A stretch of DNA of 61,351 nt, taken from positions 1 through 61,351 of the forward strand of contig JABIZD010000078.1 of the NCBI GenBank assembly GCA_018666555.1, in the 5' to 3' direction. This document shows positions 17,763-27,505 of the stretch, one piece after another. The translations under genes and the position numbers were made by a program. How positions within the stretch are numbered: position 1 is the stretch's first letter; every line of letters begins with the position of its first letter. Below the pieces are notes generated by a model. It saw nothing but the letters and a program-made list of their open reading frames with translations, made no database searches and was not told the DNA's origin. The DNA is from Gammaproteobacteria bacterium (GTDB lineage: Bacteria > Pseudomonadota > Gammaproteobacteria > Pseudomonadales > Azotimanducaceae).

Positions 17763-20642
17763 TCAGATTTGCACCGACAGTTTAAGTTTATCCAGAATAC
17801 TTGTCATCAATGTACTGGGAATTTGCACGCCAACGGATAAAACCCATACTTCACCGAGAATGTCAGAAAGATCAATAGAGCGGCACTTAATAGCATCTTT
17901 TTCAGTAATGATAATCGGCAGGTCATCACCAAACACAAAATCTTCTTGGGTGAACATATAATGGTCTGGAAAGGGATGTTCGATTACTTTTAGACCTGAT
18001 TGTTGCAAGGTAGAAAAAAATCGGTTTGGATTGCCGATCCCAGCCAGGCCATGTACCGGCCTCTCACTGAGCTCATCCATACTCTGTTGCTTACCCGTAA
18101 TCAGGTGGGTTAGTAGTTGCGGCACCAACTTCATCTGTATCGCATTTGCCGGGGCCACGCCCCTTTTATCTTCACCATTGACGATTACCCAGTCGACCTC
18201 TGCCATCCTCGATTTAGGTTCTCTCATTGGTCCCGCAGGTAGCGAACGCTCATTACCGAAACCGCGTTGACCATCAATTACCATAAGCTCCGCATCCCGG
18301 TGCATGCGATAGTGTTGCAATCCATCATCACTGATAATGACATCACAGGCCGCTGAATGCAGTAACGCCTGAATTGCAGCAACCCTATCAGCGCCGATTA
18401 CCACCGGGCATCCTGCCTTAGTTGCGATAAGCACTGACTCGTCGCCAACCACTTCTGGATCGCTATTGGCTGTCACCAGCCCAGGCCTTCGCTGGCTACC
18501 CCCATAACCTCTAGAGATAACGCCTGGCTTAAACCCTAAAGCGACAAGCTGGCTGGCCAACTCTATCACCAGGGGCGTTTTGCCGGTGCCACCTACGGTG
18601 AGATTACCAATAACTAAGACCGGCACAGGAGGCCGAAACTTCAAGGCCCGTCGCAGGCGTTTGCGTCTGAAAAATGCAATTCCTTGAAAGACCCAACTCA
18701 GGGGTGCCAGGAGCGCTAACCAGGCAGCATTTTCATACCATGCTTCTGGCAACCTGACCAGATTCTGAATCGCCAAACGGTTGCGAACGGGTACAGTTGC
18801 AAGGTTAAATGAACGCTCTGAAAGTTCTGATGCGGTATCAACTGCAGTTTCACGCTGATCAGCATTTTCATACAAATTAGCGTAGTAGTCGCCTAACTCT
18901 AATAATTCAAGATGGGTGCCCTGCTCAACGATGCGTCCCTCATCCAAAACAAGGATTTTATCAGCTCGTTCAATGGTACTTAGCCGATGGGCAATAACCA
19001 CCGTCGTTCGACCTGAAACGATGGTTTCAAGTCCTGATTGAATTGCTCTCTCGGATTCGGTATCTAAGGCTGAAGTCGCCTCGTCCAGTATTAAAACCGG
19101 GGCATCCTTCAGCAATGCCCTGGCAATTGCCAGGCGTTGTCTCTGTCCACCCGACAGCAGTATGCCGTTATCTCCCACGACAGTGGATAAACCGTCTGCT
19201 AATCCTTCGATGAAGTCCCAGGCATGAGCATCCTTGGCTGCCTCAATAACCGCTTCTCGGTCTGCGGAAGCTAAAGCCCCATAGGCAATATTACGCTCCA
19301 CTGAGTCATTAAATAAGGTCACCTCCTGACTGACCAAAGCCAGATGCTGCCTTAAATTAGCAAGAGAAAATTCCTCGATCGGATGACCATCTAACAAAAT
19401 ACGGCCTTCGGTCGGGTTGTAAAAACGCGAGACTAACGCCGCCAGGGTCGACTTCCCTCCACCGGACCGGCCAACCAAAGCAACTGTTTCGCCAGGCATA
19501 ACAGTAAAATTAAGGTCCTTTAGTACATACTCCTGGTCATCGCTATAGCGAAAGCTTACGTTATCAAATTCGAGTTTACCTTCGACGGTCTGCAATTCCA
19601 GGCTACCGCTGTCGTCTTCCTCTGGCTCATCTAATAATTCAAAAATATCACTTGCAGCAGCAATTCCCCGCTGAATGATAGATATGACTTCAGTTAATTG
19701 GCGAATGGGCTTGGCAAGCAGTCCGCCCGTGGTAATAAAGGCGACCACATCTCCAGTACTCATTCCTGCTCTCGCGCCGGGCAACAGAATCAACCAAACC
19801 AATCCAGCCAACACCGTCGCCACTATAAGTTGGATCAGCGGCGTGGCTATCGATGATGTCAGAACCATTTTCATGGATTGCCTTCGATTGGTCTGGCTTA
19901 CCTGGTCAAATCGGTCACGTTCATAAGCATTGCCACCATAGGTACGAACTTCACGATAGCCCTGGACTGCCTCTGATGCGACATGCGTCACATCACCCAT
20001 CGAATCCTGTATGCGTTCACTTATTTTCCTGAAACGCCGGCCTGCTATCCGGGCCAACAAGCCAATAAGAGGTGCTACAACTGCAAACACCAGCGTCAGT
20101 TGCCAGTTTAGATAAAGAAGAAAGCCCAGATAACCAGCCACTGTGAAACCCTCTCGAAACAGGACTTTGATCGCATCTGTCGCAGCCCCTGTAACTTGAG
20201 TAACGTGAAAGGTCAGTTTAGCGACCAGCCTTCCGAAAGCATGCTGGTCATAAAACTGACTAGGCAGTTTGAGAAGTTGTTCAAATAAATCGCGACGCAG
20301 ATTATAAATCATGGTAGTTGCCGCAAAATTAATGAAATAGTTACCCAGAAAGGTGCCTATGCCACGAATAAAAACGATGACAATAATAGCTGCTGGAACA
20401 AAGATCTGGTTATTAATGTCGCTGATACCAAACCAGCCCATCATGGATTCAACCGCAGTTGAGGGCCCAGTTGAAGCACTCTCCAGGGAATCAACCAGAT
20501 AGGATACAAGCTGTACAACACTCACATTACCGGCCGAATACAACAGAAACCCTATGATACTTACGGCAAATGCGGCCCAGGGCGTATACGACAGTAACCG
20601 ACGATAAATGCTTAGATCAGAGACTGGGGTAGCTTCAGTCAC
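17763..20642 (-). CDS. msbA-lpxK: fused lipid A flippase MsbA - tetraacyldisaccharide 4'-kinase LpxK
   Basis: One frame encodes a complete MsbA-type ABC exporter followed by a complete LpxK. With the GTG start at 20642 it has 959 residues. About 1-345 are the transmembrane domain. About 355-590 are the nucleotide-binding domain, with GRSGGGKST at 391, LSGGQ at 497 and Walker [13 protein letters not shown] 40-residue linker leads to LpxK from about 632, with [18 protein letters not shown] and DDGLQHYR intact. There is no stop and no in-frame ATG across the junction. I prefer GTG 20642, which overlaps the exbD end and has GGAG 11 bases upstream; the frame is open to 20705. MsbA flips lipid A across the inner membrane, and LpxK adds the 4'-phosphate just before that step. 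Confidence 0.88.
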   Translation of the reverse strand: MTEATPVSDLSIYRRLLSYTPWAAFAVSIIGFLLYSAGNVSVVQLVSYLVDSLESASTGPSTAVESMMGWFGISDINNQIFVPAAIIVIVFIRGIGTFLGNYFINFAATTMIYNLRRDLFEQLLKLPSQFYDQHAFGRLVAKLTFHVTQVTGAATDAIKVLFREGFTVAGYLGFLLYLNWQLTLVFAVVAPLIGLLARIAGRRFRKISERIQDSMGDVTHVASEAVQGYREVRTYGGNAYERDRFDQVSQTNRRQSMKMVLTSSIATPLIQLIVATVLAGLVWLILLPGARAGMSTGDVVAFITTGGLLAKPIRQLTEVISIIQRGIAAASDIFELLDEPEEDDSGSLELQTVEGKLEFDNVSFRYSDDQEYVLKDLNFTVMPGETVALVGRSGGGKSTLAALVSRFYNPTEGRILLDGHPIEEFSLANLRQHLALVSQEVTLFNDSVERNIAYGALASADREAVIEAAKDAHAWDFIEGLADGLSTVVGDNGILLSGGQRQRLAIARALLKDAPVLILDEATSALDTESERAIQSGLETIVSGRTTVVIAHRLSTIERADKILVLDEGRIVEQGTHLELLELGDYYANLYENADQRETAVDTASELSERSFNLATVPVRNRLAIQNLVRLPEAWYENAAWLALLAPLSWVFQGIAFFRRKRLRRALKFRPPVPVLVIGNLTVGGTGKTPLVIELASQLVALGFKPGVISRGYGGSQRRPGLVTANSDPEVVGDESVLIATKAGCPVVIGADRVAAIQALLHSAACDVIISDDGLQHYRMHRDAELMVIDGQRGFGNERSLPAGPMREPKSRMAEVDWVIVNGEDKRGVAPANAIQMKLVPQLLTHLITGKQQSMDELSERPVHGLAGIGNPNRFFSTLQQSGLKVIEHPFPDHYMFTQEDFVFGDDLPIIITEKDAIKCRSIDLSDILGEVWVLSVGVQIPSTLMTSILDKLKLSVQI

Positions 20643-21060
20643 GACTGACTTCTCCGCTCTGAGTGCTAATGCTGACCTGTTCAAACCCCAATTGACCCGC
20701 CACATCTAATATCGTCACGACCGACTGATGTGGGGCTTGCCCGTCAGCAATTAACACCAATTGCCGATCATTGCCGCCTTCACTGACGGCGACAAGGGCA
20801 CCACGCAGTGTTTCAATGGATTGATTGAGTAATACTTGCTCATTTACTGCATAAAGACCTGTTCTACCAACAGTCACTGTCACAGCCTTAGCCGAATCAC
20901 TGGAGGCAACCCCCTCTGCCGACGGCAGTTCAACCATTAATTGGGTTTCCATGGTAAATGAGGTAGAGACCATAAAGAAAATAAGCAGCAGAAACACCAC
21001 GTCAATAAGAGGCGTTAAATTAACTTCGGGAGGTTCTATGTTTCGTCGAGCGAATTTCAT
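20635..21060 (-). CDS. exbD: ExbD/TolR family biopolymer transport protein
   Basis: Inner-membrane partner of ExbB in a proton-driven motor that energises outer-membrane processes. The 141-residue protein has the family N-terminus EPPEVNLTPLIDVVFLLLIF, with the essential Asp in the single membrane helix, and a periplasmic domain. It overlaps exbB by 4 bases and msbA by 8. The exbB-exbD-lpxK region beside comEC is conserved in Pseudomonas, where the pair is not tied to a TonB gene. Confidence 0.93.
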   Translation of the reverse strand: MKFARRNIEPPEVNLTPLIDVVFLLLIFFMVSTSFTMETQLMVELPSAEGVASSDSAKAVTVTVGRTGLYAVNEQVLLNQSIETLRGALVAVSEGGNDRQLVLIADGQAPHQSVVTILDVAGQLGFEQVSISTQSGEVSRD

Positions 21061-21710
21061 CCCCGTTGGAGTTCCGAATTCGATATGCTCTGATTCTGGC
21101 CAGAAGCGGGCGTGACACTGAGCACCTCAACCAGCTTAAGTGCATCCTGCTCCATCTCCATGACCAGTTCATCAACTCTGCGCTGAAAGAATCTATAAAA
21201 AAACAAACTTGGAATTGCCACTGTCAGCCCAGCAGCGGTGGTTATAAGTGCTTCGGATATCCCGCCCGCCAAGACAGCAGCGTTACCCACGCCTTCGAGT
21301 TGAATCGCGCTAAAAACCTTTATCATGCCAATAACCGTACCTAGCAGGCCAATTAAAGGACTCACTGCGGCGACTGTACCCAGAGTTGACAGATAGCGCT
21401 CCAGTTCATGTATCACCTGCCCGGAAGCTTCCTCTATACTCTGCTTCATCTGCTCACGACCGCGGTGGTGATTGCCAATACCTGTTGCGAGTATAACTCC
21501 CAAGGGAGATTGTGCCCGGATCTGCTTGATGCGTTGAGGCGTCATCTGGTTTTGCTGAATCCACTGCCAGACCTCAGTAAGAAGTGCTTTTGGTACCACC
21601 TGAGAGCCCCTCAGGGTCCAGAAACGTTCGATACAGATAGCGGCCGAGATAACCGAACAAATCAAGATCGGAACCATTAACCAACCACCCGCCTTCACTA
21701 GTTCAAACAA
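21057..21710 (-). CDS. exbB: ExbB/TolQ family proton channel
   Basis: MotA/TolQ/ExbB-type membrane protein of 217 residues. It has three membrane helices (about residues 10-28, 112-132 and 150-172) and the conserved GLLGTVIGMIKVF and GISEALITTAAGL motifs that form the ion path with ExbD. The start appears to be TTG at 21710, preceded by GGAG at a good distance. It is the first gene of the operon running through exbD, msbA-lpxK and kdsB to the selenoprotein. Confidence 0.92.
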   Translation of the reverse strand: MFELVKAGGWLMVPILICSVISAAICIERFWTLRGSQVVPKALLTEVWQWIQQNQMTPQRIKQIRAQSPLGVILATGIGNHHRGREQMKQSIEEASGQVIHELERYLSTLGTVAAVSPLIGLLGTVIGMIKVFSAIQLEGVGNAAVLAGGISEALITTAAGLTVAIPSLFFYRFFQRRVDELVMEMEQDALKLVEVLSVTPASGQNQSISNSELQRG

Positions 21711-21757
21711 GTCAATCTCCGATCTCTATATGAGCCTAAATCCTACCACAAGATTGC

Positions 21758-21781
21758 CGCATCAAAGCTTGCTTTGATGCG
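21758..21781. repeat. perfect 11-bp inverted repeat
   Basis: CGCATCAAAGC and GCTTTGATGCG flank a 2-base centre, a near-perfect 24-bp palindrome. It lies between the end of the CoA-transferase gene and the exbB start, 48 bases upstream of exbB. With no T-tract it could be a transcript end, a repressor site for the exbB operon, or both. No choice can be made from sequence alone. Confidence 0.6.
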
Positions 21782-21819
21782 CTCATGCTGACATCGCCTG
21801 AGCGAAGCAGATACTTTTT

Positions 21820-23034
21820 TCATGCGACAATTTTAGCATCGTGCAACCTGCCAATTTCCGCACCGCTCAAGCCAAGTTCCTCTGCCAGAATCTGGTCTGT
21901 ATGCTCACCAAGGACAGGTGATTTCAGAGAGGGTAAATTCGCTGACTCAGAGAAACGAATGGGCGAAGAAGGGACAAGATAAGATCCAATACCAGGCTGT
22001 TCAAGACTCTGGAATAAAGGATTATCACTCGAACAATCCGGATCTTCCTCCACCATTTCCTGAAAACTACGATAGGGCCCGTAGCACACACTGGCCTGGT
22101 TAAATTTCTCCTCAATAAAAGCATAATCATGCTTGCCGAACCAGGGTTCAAGAACTGCCGCAATTTCCTGGCGGTTGGCGAACCTATTGCCTTCTGTATC
22201 AGTATGAATACCTTTTTGCGTCAGTGCCTCGAACTGCTGGCCTGTATCCGTGGCTACCTGTATAGCGCCCCATTGCTTTCCCGTTAAGCCAACAATCATA
22301 CAGCGGTGTCCATCTTTGCTGACGAAGTCACGGCCAAAAGCTCCGTAAAGGTAATTTCCCACCCGCTCCCTGTCATGTTTGTTGATCATCACCTCCGAGA
22401 TATTGCCCAGATGTCCGGCCGTGGCTAAGGCAACATCTTTCAAGGCAATTCGAACTATTTGACCCTGACCACTTCGTTGACGATACCGCTCTGCTGCCAG
22501 GAGCGCGGTTGCCGCCATTTGACCGGTAATATTGTCCCATGCTGGCAACAAATAATTGGTTGGGTGATCACTGTTTTCTGGACCTGTTGCATTGGTAAAA
22601 CCAACGGCACAATTGACGGTATAATCAAGTGCAGAACCGCCCTTTCGGTCGCCAAGCACGTTTACATAAATCAGATCCTTACGAACCTTGCTCAACTCAT
22701 CAAAGGCCAGCCAGCCTCTTTCTGGGAAATTAGTCAAAAACAATCCCGCTTCGGGATCGGGCCTGGATAACAAAGCAGTGATGATTTCTCTACCTTCGGG
22801 TTTTCGTATATCCAACTGAATTGATTGCTTGCCTTTGTTCATTCCCGCCCAGAAAAGGCTGGTTCCGGAAGCAGTAATCGGCCATCTCCGGTAATCCAAG
22901 CCACCGCCGATGGGATCAAATCGAATGACCTTGGCACCTAGCTGTGCCAAGGTCATACCACCTAAAGGAGCAGCGATAAATGCGCTACCTTCGACGACAG
23001 TCATTCCTGATAATATTCCTTCCATATTAGACAC
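21820..23034 (-). CDS. CaiB/BaiF family (class III) CoA-transferase
   Basis: Moves CoA between carboxylic acids. The 404-residue protein has the class III N-terminus (GMTVVEGSAFIAAPLGGMTLAQLGAKVIRFD), WAGMNKGKQSIQLD, and the catalytic region DYTVNCAVGFTNATG. The conserved Asp is replaced by a nearby Asp/Tyr context that I cannot align with certainty. It is last in an apparent five-gene operon with a MaoC hydratase and a PLP enzyme. The CaiB plus MaoC pairing recalls mesaconyl-CoA enzymes, but the substrate is unknown. Confidence 0.82.
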   Translation of the reverse strand: MSNMEGILSGMTVVEGSAFIAAPLGGMTLAQLGAKVIRFDPIGGGLDYRRWPITASGTSLFWAGMNKGKQSIQLDIRKPEGREIITALLSRPDPEAGLFLTNFPERGWLAFDELSKVRKDLIYVNVLGDRKGGSALDYTVNCAVGFTNATGPENSDHPTNYLLPAWDNITGQMAATALLAAERYRQRSGQGQIVRIALKDVALATAGHLGNISEVMINKHDRERVGNYLYGAFGRDFVSKDGHRCMIVGLTGKQWGAIQVATDTGQQFEALTQKGIHTDTEGNRFANRQEIAAVLEPWFGKHDYAFIEEKFNQASVCYGPYRSFQEMVEEDPDCSSDNPLFQSLEQPGIGSYLVPSSPIRFSESANLPSLKSPVLGEHTDQILAEELGLSGAEIGRLHDAKIVA

Positions 23035-23058
23035 TTATAGCAGTTAATTAATATTCAA

Positions 23059-24069
23059 CTATGCAGTCAGGCAGGCTAACCGCCAATCAAGCACTTTTGC
23101 TGACTGCATCTCGGCTGGTGCTTCGGAGCCTCGCTGTGCGGTCACCTCGACGTGCAGCTTTAAGATTCCGCCCTGCTGCAGAGATAGCGTGTCCTCAATG
23201 GTGACCCGAGTAGAGAGTATGTCCTGTTCAAACACAGGCCCCGTATGATCGCACTGGTACCAGGCAAGAATAGAACACAGATTCGGTATCAACCTGGTAA
23301 TCTGGGAGCTGGCAACGGCAATGGTGTGGCCTCCGTATACCAAGCGCTTACCATAGACACTCCGGCTTGCATCAGTATGAGTCATCGCCATGTTTAAGGT
23401 CATCCGGACTAATTCAGGCGCACAGGTGACGGTGTCAGCAGCTTCAATATCAATAATAGTGCCGATTTCAAAGTCTGCGAACTTAGTTCCCTTAGCCAGC
23501 CGACCAAAGTGATCCAACGACCAGTCAGGCAGGTGTTTCAGCAACTCCTGATCGCTGATGCTAGCTGGCATACTTTCAAAGGAATCGGCTTGCCTGGTTT
23601 CTGCCTCAGGATCCCGGCACGGTAACATCGGACACCGCCAGAACAGCATTACAGTCTGATCATGTTGATTAGTCACATGCATCTGTAGCGCTACCATGCC
23701 GGTCGCTGCCCTACCCGCTTTGATGGTGTTCTGCCGGAGAGCAATCACAGAGGTTTGAGTGGTTAAGGTATCACCAAGGAAAACCGCATTTTTAAGATGC
23801 AGACCTCTGTAAAACAGATTACCCAGCACACGTTGAGATGGTATCGTACTCTGGCCAATGGCGAGGTTACAAACTAATGCGTTATTCGCCAGCAAGCCGG
23901 CCCTGCCCGTCACCTTTCGGCATAATTCTACATCAAGAGACAATTTGCTCCGATCGCCAAACAGCGCTTGGTGAATCGCCGCCATACCTTCCGTAACGGT
24001 GATTGCCGGCACATCTGAAAGATCATCACCAACAGAGAAATCTTCAAAAAAAGGCACATAAACTGTCAT
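23059..24069 (-). CDS. MaoC-like (double hot-dog) dehydratase
   Basis: Probable enoyl-CoA or mesaconyl-CoA-type hydratase with two hot-dog domains in 336 residues. The first domain has LVCNLAIGQSTIP and FYRGLHLKNAVFLGDTL; the second has MTHTDASRSVYGKRLVYGGHTIAVASS, matching MaoC catalytic segments. I chose the ATG at 24069: it overlaps the upstream stop (ATGA) and is preceded by GAGGA. It lies between the PLP enzyme and CoA-transferase genes. It probably handles a CoA ester made by the neighbouring transferase (inference). Confidence 0.78.
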   Translation of the reverse strand: MTVYVPFFEDFSVGDDLSDVPAITVTEGMAAIHQALFGDRSKLSLDVELCRKVTGRAGLLANNALVCNLAIGQSTIPSQRVLGNLFYRGLHLKNAVFLGDTLTTQTSVIALRQNTIKAGRAATGMVALQMHVTNQHDQTVMLFWRCPMLPCRDPEAETRQADSFESMPASISDQELLKHLPDWSLDHFGRLAKGTKFADFEIGTIIDIEAADTVTCAPELVRMTLNMAMTHTDASRSVYGKRLVYGGHTIAVASSQITRLIPNLCSILAWYQCDHTGPVFEQDILSTRVTIEDTLSLQQGGILKLHVEVTAQRGSEAPAEMQSAKVLDWRLACLTA

Positions 24070-25244
24070 CTGGAAAGTCCTCGAGTAGAAATGGGCCAAA
24101 GTTCATGTACCAGACCATCACGAACAACAAAATAGAAATCATGGAGGTTAACTGTCGGGTCGCAATGCGGAGTCAGCAATTCGAGTTTATCCCCTAAAGC
24201 AACCTGCCGTGAGGGGTTATTCAATTGCACGATACCGTGCTCATCGCCACCCCAATGATAGCGCAATCCTTCTATGTCTTTAAATTCCGGTGCCATCTTA
24301 TCCGACGCAATTGACTTGAAGCCGGCATCAACGGTAATCAACGTCGACTGGGGTTGACTGATAGCAGTTACCAACAGATGCAACGCGACTTCAAAATCCT
24401 CAAACAGCGGTTTATCCACGCCACCAATATCGCGGTATTCAATATCCATAAAAGCAAACGAGCCTGCCTGTAATTCGGTGATCACACCCAGAGCTCTTTC
24501 AAGATCATAGGTCCCGGTACCACCGCCGGACACCTTATTGACCTGAATGCCTGACGCCTCAATCATATCCCGAGTATCTGAACCCTTTTCCATGACCTTG
24601 AAGTACTTCTTGCGGCGCTCTGAATGGCCAGAAATATGCATGCAATTACCTGCATACATCTGCAGCCCTAAGAATTTGAGGTTAGGGCAACGTTCCACTA
24701 TGTGAACCACGAGGTCAAAAGCGGGTCTACCTGCCTGGATGCCGGTGCGCCCCATACCAGGGTCAATATCAACCAAAATCCCTAAATCAAGGTCATTTTC
24801 GCAAAGCATTTCCTGCAGTTGATCGGCAGTCTGCTGACAATCAATAACCATCTGCAACTCTTCATTGTGGTTAGCCAGCTTTACCACCCGGCGCAGACTG
24901 TCCGGGCTGATTACAGGGGAAGTAATCAATATGGGTTTGATGCCGGCCAGTTGCATTACTTCAGCTTCCGAGACCTTCGCACAGCAAATCCCGACTGCAC
25001 CTGCCGCTAGCTGTTTCCGTGCGACTACGGGTGATTTGTGCATTTTTGCATGCGTTCGCAGGGATAACCCTGAGGTTTTAACATGGTGAGCCATACGTTC
25101 CAGATTTCGCTGGAATCCCGCTTCATCTATCAACAAAGCTGGCGTAGGCACCTTATCCAGAGGCACTGGTGTATCCAGTAATATAGCCTCAACCGGGCGG
25201 CTTTGTAGCTGGCTTTCGAAAATATCATCTAGTGTTACTGGCAT
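24066..25244 (-). CDS. DSD1 family PLP-dependent enzyme (D-3-hydroxyamino acid aldolase/dehydratase type)
   Basis: A fold-III (alanine racemase-like) enzyme of 392 residues. The PLP lysine lies in LRTHAKMHKSP. GLQMYAGNCMH, KVSGGGTGTYD and the C-terminal metal site LLTPHCDPTVNLHD (His-x-Cys) match D-threonine aldolase and D-serine dehydratase/3-hydroxyaspartate aldolase relatives. Such enzymes cleave or dehydrate D-3-hydroxy amino acids and need a divalent metal. It shares a 1-base TAATG overlap with the CDF metal transporter and an ATGA with the MaoC gene. Confidence 0.82.
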   Translation of the reverse strand: MPVTLDDIFESQLQSRPVEAILLDTPVPLDKVPTPALLIDEAGFQRNLERMAHHVKTSGLSLRTHAKMHKSPVVARKQLAAGAVGICCAKVSEAEVMQLAGIKPILITSPVISPDSLRRVVKLANHNEELQMVIDCQQTADQLQEMLCENDLDLGILVDIDPGMGRTGIQAGRPAFDLVVHIVERCPNLKFLGLQMYAGNCMHISGHSERRKKYFKVMEKGSDTRDMIEASGIQVNKVSGGGTGTYDLERALGVITELQAGSFAFMDIEYRDIGGVDKPLFEDFEVALHLLVTAISQPQSTLITVDAGFKSIASDKMAPEFKDIEGLRYHWGGDEHGIVQLNNPSRQVALGDKLELLTPHCDPTVNLHDFYFVVRDGLVHELWPISTRGLSR

Positions 25245-26164
25245 TAGTCTACCTCGTCACAATCCTGAGTCTGACAATCGGGATCCTTTTCTATCTGTAA
25301 GGTCACGTGGTGGATAGCAAAATTTTCTCGTAACATCGTCCCCACTTTCGAATATCCATCCGTCTGGTCCCACAGGGTATGTTCAGGCATCACCAGGTGG
25401 GCCGTTAAACAGTTTTCCTGCGTACTCATCGCCCATATATGCACATCGTGAACCTGGGTTACTCCTGGCAAGGCCGATAAATAGGAGACGATACCCTGAC
25501 GATCGATGCCCTGAGGTACCGCATCCAGAATTAGATTGATGGAATCACGAAGCAAAGCCCATGTACCGTAAACAATCACTGCAGTAATTAACAACCCCAT
25601 CAGGGGGTCAACCCACAGCCAACCCGTGAACAGGATTACCACCCCCCCGACTACAACACCAGCGCTGATAAGAGCATCATAGGCCAAATGCAGAAAAGCG
25701 CCTTTCAAATTCAAGTCACCTTTACTGCTTTTCATGAAAAGCAGAGCGGTTCCACCATTGACAGCTATGCCAACCAAAGCAACCAAAATAATCAATGTTT
25801 CAGAAGGGGCAACGGGGTTATAAAATTTTTCCAGGGATTGTACTGCGATGTAACCCGCAGCCAACAACAGTAGCATCGCATTCAATAACGCCGCCAGAAT
25901 AGTCGTTCGCCTGTAACCGTAGCTATAATCGCGTCCACTGGCGCGACTCACCAGGTAAGTTGCGCCCCAAGCCAACAATAGCCCCAGCACATCACTGAAA
26001 TTATGGCCAGCATCGCCCAGCAAACTAGCAGAATTAGCTTCGAGAGCCAATATGGCTTCAGCCAGGGTAAAAAGCAGGTTCGCACTAACTGCTATTGCGA
26101 AGCTCATATTCATCGTCACAGGAATTGCCGGTGCGTGATGATGATGGTGATGGTGCTCGCTCAC
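25244..26164 (-). CDS. cation diffusion facilitator (Zn/Co/Cd exporter)
   Basis: Inner-membrane proton antiporter that exports divalent metals. The 306-residue protein has six membrane helices. Metal-site motifs are SLLGDAGHNFSD (helix 2, HxxxD) and HLAYDALISAGVV (helix 5, HxxxD), with a C-terminal cytoplasmic domain (VHDVHIWAMS). The N-terminus has an unusual run of seven histidines right after MSE, probably metal-binding. Translation is coupled to the downstream PLP enzyme, which belongs to a metal-dependent family. Confidence 0.92.
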   Translation of the reverse strand: MSEHHHHHHHAPAIPVTMNMSFAIAVSANLLFTLAEAILALEANSASLLGDAGHNFSDVLGLLLAWGATYLVSRASGRDYSYGYRRTTILAALLNAMLLLLAAGYIAVQSLEKFYNPVAPSETLIILVALVGIAVNGGTALLFMKSSKGDLNLKGAFLHLAYDALISAGVVVGGVVILFTGWLWVDPLMGLLITAVIVYGTWALLRDSINLILDAVPQGIDRQGIVSYLSALPGVTQVHDVHIWAMSTQENCLTAHLVMPEHTLWDQTDGYSKVGTMLRENFAIHHVTLQIEKDPDCQTQDCDEVD

Positions 26165-26223
26165 GTGCTGACTCCTATCAGGCTTTTATTCTCAGCTCAA
26201 TTGTCCATTCTGAAGCCATTCAT

Positions 26224-27354
26224 TCAAGCTTCATTACCTATCAATAACAGCCTGGCGACATAGTCTGCAATGGCCAGTGATGATGTCAGGCCTGGCGACT
26301 CAATACCAAACAGGTTTATAAGATTCGGCAGGCCAAAGTCTATCCCATTTTGAACGCAAAAATCCTTTGCTATGTCTGCTGGACCCTGCAATTTTGGCCT
26401 GATGCCACTATAACCTGGTTGTAAAGCATCTTCCTGTAGCGCTGGATAATACCGCCGGATGGCTTTATAGAAATCACCCCTTCGATCCGGCGAAACCTCA
26501 TAATCCAATGAATTTATATACTCAACATCTGGACCAAACTTAACCTGTCCTCCCAGATCAAGCGTCGCATGCACACCCAGTCCGGCGCCGTTTTTCTCGG
26601 GTACTGGATAAATCAGATGGTTAAACGGTGAACTTCCGCTCAAAGTAAAATAGCTGCCCTTGCACAAAAACAAACTCGGAATAGACCGATCCTCCAGGTC
26701 ATTGAGTGTGGCTGCAACAAGCTGGGCATCTAAACCAGCTGAATTAATGACAACATTGCTTTGCAGGCTATATGATTGATTATCGACACCGACACCGACA
26801 TCGATCTGATAATGGGACTGTAATGGCCTAATACCCGTCACAGGACTGTTGACCGCCAAGACACCTCCAGCATTTTCAAAATCTGCCAGAAAAGCGGTCA
26901 TTAACTGATGAGCACTGACAATACCTGTCGACGGCGATAAAAGGCCTGCGACTCCTAGCAGTTCTGGCTCCATTGCCTGCAATTCACCTTGGGAAAGACG
27001 GACTAAATCAGTAACGCCATTAGCCTTAGCCCTGGATTCTATCTCTGTTAATATTGCTGTTTCATCTGCTGAACAAGCGACAATTATTTTGCCACAACGC
27101 TCATGTTCGACATGATGAGAAGCACAATAATCATATAGCTGACGCTTGCCGAGAACACACATCTGCGCCTTTAAGGAATTTTGTGGGTAATAAATCCCGG
27201 CATGTATTACTTCACTATTGCGGCTACTGATTCCTTGACCATAGTGGTTTTCTGCTTCTAGCAGCAAGCACTCTCTACCAGCTAAAGCCAACATTCTGGC
27301 AATGGCGAGCCCAATGACTCCCGCTCCGATAACGACACAGTCAACTTTATCCAA
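26224..27354 (-). CDS. lhgO: FAD-dependent oxidoreductase, L-2-hydroxyglutarate dehydrogenase-like
   Basis: A DAO-superfamily flavoenzyme of 376 residues. The N-terminal dinucleotide site is VVIGAGVIGLAIARML, followed by the LhgO-type segment SSRNSEVIHAGIYYP and a C-terminal FGIESPGLTSSLAIADYVA motif. LhgO enzymes oxidise L-2-hydroxyglutarate to 2-oxoglutarate and pass electrons to the quinone pool. It is first in the same-strand set of five genes and 59 bases ahead of the CDF gene. Related 2-hydroxyacid or amino-acid oxidases cannot be excluded. Confidence 0.75.
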   Translation of the reverse strand: MDKVDCVVIGAGVIGLAIARMLALAGRECLLLEAENHYGQGISSRNSEVIHAGIYYPQNSLKAQMCVLGKRQLYDYCASHHVEHERCGKIIVACSADETAILTEIESRAKANGVTDLVRLSQGELQAMEPELLGVAGLLSPSTGIVSAHQLMTAFLADFENAGGVLAVNSPVTGIRPLQSHYQIDVGVGVDNQSYSLQSNVVINSAGLDAQLVAATLNDLEDRSIPSLFLCKGSYFTLSGSSPFNHLIYPVPEKNGAGLGVHATLDLGGQVKFGPDVEYINSLDYEVSPDRRGDFYKAIRRYYPALQEDALQPGYSGIRPKLQGPADIAKDFCVQNGIDFGLPNLINLFGIESPGLTSSLAIADYVARLLLIGNEA

Positions 27355-27505
27355 TCCACCTACCCCAGCCTAAGCCTAATTATTGCGTGCCCTTGCAGAT
27401 CACAGAAGAAGCTCTAAAAAGGGTACTTAAACCAATTATTCCATGGACTGACCTGAGAACCAAATAAGCGACTACAGCAACGCAGCTTCTGCCAACTCAA
27501 AAAGA

